Shown here in pieces: positions 43,224 to 54,000 of a stretch of DNA of 64,000 nt. Each line of letters begins with the position of its first letter. Positions within the stretch are counted from its first letter, which is position 1. The translations under genes were made by a program, and so were the position numbers. This DNA is from Collybia mongolica (taxonomy: Eukaryota > Basidiomycota > Agaricomycetes > Agaricales > Clitocybaceae): positions 2,046,001 to 2,110,000 of the forward strand of contig JAAXNY010000011.1 of assembly GCA_013420905.1 (NCBI GenBank). The letters are read 5' to 3'. The notes below the pieces were generated by a model. It had not been told where the DNA came from. It saw only the letters and a list, made by a program, of their open reading frames with translations, and searched no databases.

Positions 43224-46200
43224 ATGACTACTTTTTCCATTGCACCAAGAATGCTCCGAACTCCACCTGACCCAAGATACATTATTGAGGGTGGTCATCT
43301 GCTGTATGATGCTAACCGTGACCACCGACATCCGTACCTCTATCTTGTTTCAAATCATCCTTTAGACAAGCGCTCGGAACCTTTCAAGGGCAGGACCATT
43401 GTTTTCGTACAAGATACAGCACCAGAAGCAATTGTGGCTATCCGAACATTTGAACTTGAACTACGAATACCCCTGGGTCCAGAGGCATCTATCGCGAGTG
43501 CAGGTATACATTGATGTTCCACCCGAACTTATGCCACGGTTCAAATATTCTGCATAGGACTCTTTGAACTTGAGGTGAACGATGTTATTTTTGCACGTGA
43601 CCTCAACGGCACAATGGCCCCAGAGGATGATGTCTTTCAAGGCTTTATTGGCGACTGGTCAGTTATTATTTGACTCTTCTTGTAAATCTCTTTCTCACTT
43701 ACAATTAGGTATCATCTGATGCAAGAGGGTGATAACAAGCAGCTCAATACAATCCAGAGCAGGATCATGGGTCCCCTTGATGAAGTTACTCAGGATCGTG
43801 GGACAAAGGATGGTGGTGGTATACATTTCGAAAGGAATTCCTGGATTGTTCCAGTGAAGGATGATGGGCGCTGCTACACGATTGGGCCTTCACACCAGCA
43901 CTCGCGGCAGCTTATTTCACCAAGTGCTGCTGGTAAAATTATGTGTGGTGAAATGAATGATGACCAACTCCTGCGAAAGGATATGCTAAAGGTCTATACA
44001 GATATTCTTGTATTATATTCGAAGTCTAATATAAAATATTGTATTAACCAGATATCAGCTATGTTAGGCATGCGATCCATGCGTGCTTTTGCACCTACTC
44101 ATCTACTTGAAACATTTGAAGACCATGCCGACCTCATGAACCTACCAAGAGTTGGATCCGATGACAATGTTTGTTTTCCCACTCAACAGCTTAATGTAGC
44201 TCCTGCGGCACCTTTCTCAGATAGTGAGATCATTTTGTTTCCTTATTTGAGATCACATACTCACCATTCCTTCTCCAGCTCATGGTCTCCGCAGAAGTAT
44301 GGGTCTCTTCTTTGGGGATGGTCATTTTGATGATGGAGATGATGATGGAGGAATTACTGTCATGTATCAGGACGGAACACTCAAACCAGACTATGAACCA
44401 GGCCGCTTTCACTTGTTTTTTTTGGGGGCCTGGGTCCAGACCAATAGTCGCATCATTATGGGCTTTAGTGGTCGTCGCCGTCATGGAGGAACTCCTCCTT
44501 TAGCTCCGGAGGGTGTAGATCCAGACCCATCAGTTTATCGGTTGATGCATGTACTATACCCTCCTGCGGCAATGCTCTCAGGTGCTGGAATCAAACGGCT
44601 GAGTCTGGCCTCCATTCCAGGAGCACATGGAATGGAACTCTTCACAATGCCTCCAGAGATGACAACTCCCTTGTAAGAGTTTCAACCATATTTCAATCGT
44701 TCATTATTAATATTCTACTATATAGCCCAAATAGAGCATATGCACCAATAACACCATCCAATTGTTCAACTATTGCAACAGACGGTCTGGTGATGTTGTC
44801 CAAGCGACAGTTGATGAACACACTTGTTCACAATTTGTGTTTGATAAACTCATATTTTTTGCGGCAATTACCTTTCTCAGTCCAAGCTCGATTTGACCCT
44901 CAACAATTTATCACTGCATTCTCTTTTCTTGAAGAAAATGGGGAACGCATGAATCTCGAGCCATGGTTATCAGCTCCTACTGGATATTCCCGTCCAGTTT
45001 CTAACGATGATGAATCCAACTTGAATATTGATGCCACCATGACTGACAGAGACAAGATATCACACGAGCGATGACTATTTTGTTTAGAACGATGGGCAAC
45101 GCATTCTATGGCTTCTGGAAAGTTCTTTGGAAGTGGTCAGGATTTGTTGGCAGTCCTTGAGGAGGGTGTGCCCATATATAAGAAGCGTAAACCAACAACT
45201 TCAAGTGCGTAGGCTTACTTGCTGAGTGATTAATTAATATTTAATATAATATCAGATAATACAAAGCACAACAAGAAAGGCTTAGAAAAAAGTCTCAAAA
45301 GTAAGTTTAGCAATTTTGGTATACCTGCCACTCCTAAACTACTACAGGAAAAATAGACAAGGGGCCAGTTCCTGGATCATACTTCCCTGGTGCTGCTATA
45401 TCTGGCTTCTGCAATACTTGGGCAGATTCCAGACAATGGGAGGGTCAGCTGCATAAACAATATTAACTAGTTAAGGGTACTAATGATCTATTAGGCCCAC
45501 CAGAGTTTGACTCCTATCCTGGAAGCATTGAAGAAGCAAGCGAGGATTCAGATGAAGACATGGAGTTACCATTCATTCAAACCAATAGCTGTCACTTTGA
45601 AAATGGTATGTCTTCAAACGTAACTCACTAGATAAATCATAACATATCTTAATTGAAATAGCCTCAGGTTACCAGAAGGAATCTGATGCTAGCTCTGATA
45701 TTGATAGTCAGGAGCAATTGCTGAATAAACTAGTTAGTGAATAATTGGCCCTACATACATATATTAATATTTTCTAGGCCAATACTGTTGGACTGACAGA
45801 TATCTGTCCAGATTTGCTATCAGAGAAGTCTATGGATTCTGATGATACAGAGTTTGAGCCATCTCCTGAGTTTGAGAGTGAACCAGATTCAGATTTCCGC
45901 TCAGAACTTGATTCTGAAGATGAGATACTGATGATATGTAAGTAATAAATATATTCCTTTTTACCTTAACACACCTGACAGACGTGGTAGCAAATGATAG
46001 AACATTGGAGGGATGGTCTAAATCCCTGACAGGTTCATCAATCTGGGATGCTGTCGATGACTTCATATGTGCATTTGATGCAATCAAGGTGCCCAAGTCT
46101 ATCAATGATACATTTGTCCAAACCACTCGGATCCAGAATGCAATAGAACGGCTCAAAACCGATGAAGGAACTCTCGATATGATACCTTGCATCACTACAA

Positions 46201-47984
46201 TATGGCAAGATTTATCCGGATTGCATTACTATAATGCAGTGTCGGAGGTTGACACGAGAGTTCGTCATGGAATCACCATGTTTGGCACTCATTCCTCATT
46301 CTCATGGCTTACACGAAAAATTGAAGGCACCATAAAAAATCTTGATGACATCCTTTATCTCAATTTCGAAAAGAAGACCTGGATTGAAAAATTGGTAACA
46401 GATGTTTACAATATTGTTAGCAGCCGAAACGGAACTCGTACACCCACATTTCTACCTCACAGATATCTGCCTGATATCAATACAGAGGGCACTACCATTT
46501 CACTTACTGGTGTACGATTCAGTCTGCAAAAACAGGTTGTGCTCGGTCACGTTGCTAAATTTTCTCGATTATTGTTAAAAACCTGGCTTGGCTTTCCTCT
46601 GGATGAAGTACATGAGTGTCGATACCTTGTCATGCAGGCCTTCATCAACTGCGCACCTCCAGAATCCAATGGGTTTTTCCTTCTGACAGATGCCTGGGCA
46701 CTTTACAACAATCCAACCCAGTATCTTGTTCTTGGCAAAGGCAAGCTTGAACCATTATCAATAAAAAACTGCTATGACACTGTTTACTCAACATTATCTG
46801 GTCATCAAATCTTCAAGGCCAATACACCAGAATCTTCCTACCTGGATTCCCTTGATGGCCTTATTTATCGTTGGTCAAGGGAAGATGGTTCTGCTCATCA
46901 AAAACGACCCCTTACCTCTCAGAATGCCCAGGACAATATCCCATCAGATTGGAAAGATACACCTATACCTCCAGGGAGTCAAGAAGTACGCTCTGATGTA
47001 TTCCTCACATGGCTTCATGGAATTCTTCCACTTATTCAAGCTGCAGAAGATGGAACATCCTCTATACCATATATTCTCGATACATCTAAACGAACCGACC
47101 CACTTCTTCATAAAATACAACAAAACCCTGACTACTATCTTCCTTTCCGTGATCGCGCCCCAGCTCGCCAACATGCCATGAGCACAATATTTCAAGATAT
47201 GACAAAGCTCCGCACTGCTCAGGGTTTCTGGAGTATCCTTGCTCATCGTGGAGTCTTTTATGGATCGGCTTTTGAAAAGAAGGAACATCGAAGTTTTGAT
47301 CACATTGATGAATGGTCAGCATTCAAGGAGAACAGTTCTCAGCCAGATTCATATTTTGTCAATACCAATGCCTATGGATCAGCCATTTCACAAAGATCTC
47401 TCTACCGACTTCAAGAATATTGGGATGAAGTCCAACATGCATGGCCAAAGTTTCTTGAGGACCATCCTGGCATGTTGAAATTTCGAGACACATACTCCTT
47501 CTTGTGCGAGTCCATAGTAAACAAGAATCATGGGAAGCCATTACCTCAAGGACATCGCAATGGAAAGGGCGCATCAAAAAGAGACAACCAGGGCCATATA
47601 TTGGACAACCGGAAAAAATCACCGCGTTTCTATGGCATTGGTGGCCTAATTGCAACCCTTATCTGTGGTGACCTTGTTTTAGCTGGGCTCATCAGTATGC
47701 CTTCAGGGGAGGAGATGGGTGGACTTGTCTATGATCTCAAGATGGGTGCTCTGGCTGGCCTCAAAAAATTAGGTTTGACAAATGATCTTTCATCAAAACA
47801 TGATATTTGTAATGCTTTTATGGCACTTTCACAGCACCTCAATAGCCATTTGTCTTCTGATGAGACAGAAACCATGGGGTACAACATTCTTATGATAGAG
47901 CATGCCCTTTGCAAATATTCTCGCTTGAGTGGAAAACGACCAAAGGGGTCACGAAGGAAAAAGGCTTTAAGATTGATTGATTAG
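43224..47984 (+). CDS. Large multi-exon protein of unknown function
   Basis: The ATG at 43224 (MTTFSIAPRMLRTPPDPRYI) opens a gene with about ten short introns, several confirmed by frame: GT at 43504 joined to LFELEVNDVIFARD; GDW joined to YHLMQEGD; SD joined to HGLRRSMGLFFGDG; TP joined to FPNRAYAPITPSN. Mid-gene exons become acidic (EEASEDSDEDMELP, DTEFEPSPEFESEP). The last exon (from about 45982) is long and open, with SKSLTGSSIWDAVDDFICAF, EVDTRVRHGITMFGTHSSF, LLLKTWLGFPLDEVHECRYL, YGIGGLIATLICGDLVLAGL and a basic tail, stopping at 47984. An in-frame TGA at 45072-45074 interrupts otherwise continuous coding (SHER-stop-LFCLERWATHS). I do not recognise the family; one hydrophobic stretch near the end could be a membrane segment. 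Confidence 0.6.
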
Positions 47985-47993
47985 TAATTCTGG

Positions 47994-48010
47994 CATATAT
48001 ATATATATAT
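47994..48010. repeat. TA dinucleotide tract
   Basis: A short (AT)n run lies between the end of the large gene and the start of Helitron 2. Helitrons favour AT-rich targets, but no element end was located here. Confidence 0.7.
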
Positions 48011-48068
48011 CATGTGATTGTTGAAAACCTTGCATCATTCCGGTTTGGCTTTTTCTCTCTCAACTACA

Positions 48069-51000
48069 ATGAAGCAACTATTACTTTACAGCTACTTTGC
48101 GTTATGTTTATCCACAATCTACTATTATTTTCGATCTCTCCATCTCGACTACAACCAAGGAGTAACCAACAAGGTATCGAACATTGACTTCATTGTCAAA
48201 GACCTACGTGTCGCCCCCGTTGTTAAAGACCTACGTGTCGCCCCCATTGTTAAAGACCTATGTGTCGCCCCCATTGTTAAAGACCTACGTGTCGCCCCCG
48301 TTATTAAAGACCTATGTGTCGCCCCCGTTGTTAAAGACCTACGTGTCGCCCCCATCGTCATCGTTAAAGACCTACGTGTCACCCCCATTGTCATCGTTAA
48401 AGACCTACATGTCGCTTGCATCGTCATCGTTAAAGACCTACGTGTTGCCCCCATTGTCATCGTTAAAGACCTACGTGTCGCCCCCATTGTCATCGTTAAA
48501 GACCTACGTGTCGCTTGCATCGTCATCGTTAAAGATCTATGTGTCACCCCCATTGCTAAAGTCCCATGTGTCACCTCCATTGTTAAAGATATCCATGTCA
48601 CATCCAATGATCAGAATGTTTGTATCATCTCAGATACATCTTTGAAGTATGTGAGTCTCTATGCAATTGATTCAGCTAAAAGTCAAGCAAATTACCAACA
48701 TATAACAAGGGATGACTCATCTAATATTACTGTTCTATCATTTTCTGGGCTTTTGCAAGCTCATGATACTCAAAAACCAATTTTAGTGAATAATTATCCT
48801 ATCAGGGTTTATGATTTCCCCTTCATTGAATATATTTCCAAAACAATGCAGCTTCTGACAAGCCACTCCATCTTATCCTATCATTGTACCTTTGCTGGAA
48901 ATGGAAAACATACCTGCCAAAAACTTGCAATTCAGATGGCACAGGGAATCCTATTTCGCCATGACTACTCTAATCTTTTGAGACTTGCCTTGCCAAGAAC
49001 TTCATACCAATACTCTTCACACCTTGTAGCCTTGTCCTTCCCTCTGCACAACTGTTTGATCAAAGAAATATTTATACTTAGTATCCAAGCTGGTTTGAAT
49101 ATTAAAACCTCTATATTTAGTATATCTGCTTGGTATGGGGACTCAGTCAATCATTTGAACTTTTCTGACCCTCTGATCTCTGTTTACTCAGTTTTTAAAC
49201 TCTATCTTTTTGGTTTTACTCATACCTCATCACCTATATTAAACTTATTAGCTGGTGGTGCCCAAAAGTGCCAACTTTCATATGAAATGCTTAAACCATA
49301 TCACATTAGTGGATTGAATGCAGCCCCAGATACCAATAATGCTGAATATATATATATTGCTCATCTTTCATATCAAGATGCAGTGGAGATGGTAAAGACA
49401 TCATCCAAGTTAATAGTATGTCGTATTCCATTGCCAAATATCTCAGATAATTTGACTTTGTCACAGGCAAAAGCAATTGCAAAAAGCCATGGCATTTTTA
49501 CTGCATATCATGCACCTTTGACATTATTAATCAAAAGTATACAAACCCATCAGTGTTCACAACATTGCTTTGATAATGTTTTCATTTTTCGACTGAAGAG
49601 TGTTGTTGCTACATCTACTGGGCAGGTGTATAGCTGGGAGAAAGGCCTTAATAAAGTCAAGCAAAGAAAAAGACAGGCAAAGACAAAGCAAGTATGCACA
49701 AAAAGGGAAGGAAATGACTCTTACAAAAAAGCAAGATCAGCTCAAAATAAAAAAGCTTATAAGACAAAGTGCAACCAGTTCCCACCTGCTCCTCCCTCAA
49801 ACCGGTTGCTGCAAAACATTATTACTGGATTTTGCAAGGATACTGATCCCAAAAACTTTGAAGAATCAGGCTGTGCTGTTTGTGGATGCCTCACTCCACT
49901 CAAGAGTCTCCATCATATTGATACTGTTAAATGTAGTCTTGATCCTCTTGTAAGAGAGGGAATTACCTGTATTGAAAGAAAATCTCACCTTGATGAATTA
50001 GCTAATATTCCAGGCCCTATTCTAGATCCAGACTGTCATAGCATATGTAATTCATGTCTTAGATATCTTGAGAAGGGAAATTGCCCTTCTATGGCTCTTG
50101 CAAATGGACTGTGGCTAGGAAAGGTACCACAAGAACTGGCAAAATTGACTTTTGTAGAAAAAATTTTAATATCTCGGATTCGTCATAACCGATGCATTAT
50201 ACGTATTGCTTCTGGCCGTTATAAGATGGCTGCAAATGCAATCAGCTTTCAAAATCCAATTCCCCAAATATCTGATGTACTCCCTCCCCCCTTGGAAGAA
50301 CTTGATCAAGTTCTAGCATGTATATTTACTGGTCCTTGTCAACCAACAGAAAAAGATATAAAACGGACACCCTTATTAGTAAGGCGGAATGAAGTTGCCA
50401 AAGCACTTAGATGGCTTCAATTGAATCATGCTGACTATCAAGATACAGTTATCTCTGAAGAAAACTTGCAAAAATATCCTCTATATGATACACCTGTTGT
50501 TATTGACTACAGGCAATCAGTTATCAACAAGAATACTGAAGCAATGAGTGTTCATGATAATGATGAGGAGGAAGGTGTTGAAGAAGGGGATTGCCCTTTT
50601 GTTGTACATGGAATCAATGGAGATGAATTTTCTAATATGAGTCTTAACACAATCAAAGCTAAAGCTATGGAACATCTTATGAGTAATGGAAAGATAATGT
50701 TTGCTGGTCATGCACCACACCCTGAATCAATATACCATAACCCCCAGTTGTTTCCTTCCATGATGCCTTGGTTGTTTCCATATGGCCGAGGAGGGATTTG
50801 CAATGATCTTCATCTTGGGTCCATGTCATCTATGATGCACAAAAGACACCTTTTAATGTATCATGATAAAAGGTTTCAGACAGATCCTGGATTTTCTCTA
50901 ATTGCTTTAAATCATGAACAAATTCAGGAAAGCACTACTGCAGGTTATTTAACAGCCAACAAAGCTAGATTTCCAGAAATAGCTGATGGCTTGTATAACA

Positions 51001-54000
51001 TTGATCTTAATGTTCTTGCTGATATTAGCCGCTGCCTCAAAGAAGATATTCGGGTTAAAGCTGAGACTGAGGCAGAAAAATTGTGTTTCAAATTGATGTC
51101 TGATCTTGATCTTGTAGGGGGGCATGTAAAGGGATCACTGGCAAGTAAAAAGTATATGCGAAATGAAATTTGGTCCCTCATTTCTCATATTGGTGCACCA
51201 TCCTGGTTCATTACATTATCACCTGCAGATAGTAAACATCCCATTTGCCTATACTTTGCTGATACAAATGAACAATTTAGTCCTGAGGTCAAACTTCCTG
51301 ATGAAGCATTTAGACTAGTTGCAAATAATCCAATTGCAGCTGCCAGATTCTTCAATTTTATGTGTGAGGCATTTATTAAGAATATACTAGGAGTTGGCCA
51401 AAAACACCAGGGTATTTTTGGTGAAACATCAGCTTATTATGGTACAGTTGAGCAGCAGGGTAGACTAACTCTGCATCTTCATATATTGATATGGTTGAAA
51501 AATGCTTTATCACCACAGGAGGTACGTGATCGGATTATGGACCAGTCATCTGAGTTTCAAAAGCTTATGGTTGAATACCTTGAGTCTGTCTGCAAAGGTG
51601 AATTTTTTAATGGGCAGCTAGCAACAGTGAACCAATGGGTCAAAGAAGCCCAAAATAATGACCCAGATTATCAAGATCCAACAAAAGTATTACCTAATCC
51701 ACCACCACCACCATGTTTGGACAAGGCTTGTGAGAGCTGTAAAAATTGTAAAAATCTGACAGAATGGTGGACAAGATTTAAATTAACAGTTGATGATCTC
51801 CTTCTGCGCTCCAATCTTCACAACTGTCGCATGACTATAAAAGATAAAAATGGAAATGATTTAAAAAAGGGTTGCCAAAATAAAAAAGGTCGGTGTAGAG
51901 CAAGATTTCCTCGTGAAATAGTTGAACATACACTTGTAGATCCTTTATCTGGTGCACTGAAAATTAAAAAAGGGGAATCCTGGTTGAATACATTCACACC
52001 TCTAATTACATATGTTTTTAGATGTAACACAGATACAACAAGTCTCTTGTCTGGAACTGCCATCAAGGCAATTGTAGCTTATGTATCAGACTATGTAACA
52101 AAGCCAGGACTAACAACGTATTCTATGTTTGATACAATCAAACAAGTATTTGACAGAAACTCTGAGCTCTTATCAGGATCAGATTGCAGGAATACTGCAA
52201 AATCTCTGATGACTAAAATTGTTAATGCACTTACAGCAAAAATGGAGATAGGAAGTCCAATGGCTTCTATGTATCTTTTAGGGCATCCTGACCACTATAC
52301 AGGACACAAGTTTGTACTGTTTTACTGGAGGAGTTACGTTCATGAGGTTCAAAGTGCATGGGAAAAACAAAGTAACCAGTCAGAGGAAGATCTAGCACAG
52401 ACCAATAAGACAGCTAAACTTGTGGTCAAAAAGAATTTAGGGAAACTTGTTGGACTCTCACATGTCCAAGATTATATGTTCAGGCCCCATGTTTATGAGC
52501 ATCTTTGTCTCTATGACTGGGTCAGACAAGCTATTAAAGCTCCCTGTTCCAAATGTGAATGTGAAAAATATGATATTAATGCAGATGATCTGGATGATGA
52601 ATCTACCTTGGATGAACCAGATGCATCTGTTACATATGATACCTCTCAGAAAAGCAAGAAGCTAAAACACTCAGCAGATGATGATGATTACCAACCTGAG
52701 ACTGATGATGAAAGCATAGATAGTTATGACAGTGATATCCAAGAATTTCATCAGCATGATTTTCTTGCTGGTCATCCACAAGTCAAAACACATAAGGTAA
52801 AGTGCATTCCAGATGACAGTATAGTCTTGAATATCCTTGGTGGAACATTACCAAGGTGTGATCAAGGTGACAGGGAATACTACTGTATGACTATGCTTAC
52901 ATTGTTCAAGCCATGGAGAACAGGTAGAGAACTGAAAGAATTGGACTATACATGGGATGAAACATTTGTTAAATCAACATTTTCATCAAGGCAGAAAGAA
53001 CTTATGAGTAACTTTAATCTACAATATGAATGTAATGATGCAAGAGATGACTACTCTGCAAAATTGAAAACACAAAAAATGGAAGATGGTTTTTTTCCAT
53101 CATGGGCATCACAGGATACTCTTAAAGAACTAGATAGAAATATCCTTGCTGATTATTATGATGATGAGTACTATTCAGAAAATACTGCTACTGAGGAACA
53201 TGCATATTTACATCCAAATTCAGCCCATTTGAACAAGCTTCGTCAGATGAATGATATTGAAACTATAGTTAAAAATGCTGGGTGGCTTGACAAGTGTTTA
53301 GATAAAGTTACAGCAATTAATCCAAAGGGTTTTCTTCCAAATATCCAAATACCAGGCTCACAGTGGAGTGGAATAGTTAAAGCAGCAAAAGATGCCGTAC
53401 TATTAGAAAGAGCAAAGAATCTTCCTACAAATCAGCAAATCTCTCAAAACTATATGGAAAGTTGTAATGAGGTTGTAGTTGATGATATTAGCTACCTTTG
53501 CAAGAACTTCAAAGCAAAAAAGGCTACTGAGCAAGAAATAATTGATAAGACTATAAACAAATTCAAGCTTAATACAGAGCAGGAGAGGGCATTCTGCATT
53601 GTTGCAAATCATGCAACAGCAAGTAAACCAAGTCAATTGAAGATGTATCTTGGAGGTATGGGAGGAACAGGAAAATCTCAAGTTATTAAAGCTTTGATAT
53701 ATTTATTTGCAAAACAAAAAGAGTCTCATAGAATATTGATTTTGGCACCAACTGGGTCAGCTGCTGCCTTGTTGAATGGTTCCACATACCATTCAATTTT
53801 GGGAATTCAGACACAAATCAAGGAAGAATCACATCAGAATGGTAATATGGAAATAGCACAAGTAAAAGGAAAGCTAGATGGAGTGGACTATATTTTCTTG
53901 GATGAAGTTTCTATGGTATCTTGCAAGGACCTATACACCATTAGTGCTAAACTTGCTAAGGCTAGAAATATATTGAATATTCCCTTTGGAGGGCTCAACA

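Noticed and set aside
48190..48600. CRISPR-like array
   Set aside because: The units are contiguous coding repeats without unique spacers, in a eukaryotic genome.
48149..48645. Extra open frames on both strands over the Helitron 2 minisatellite
   Set aside because: Units of 27 and 33 bp keep several frames open at once; only the frame continuous with the 2,480-codon protein is meaningful.
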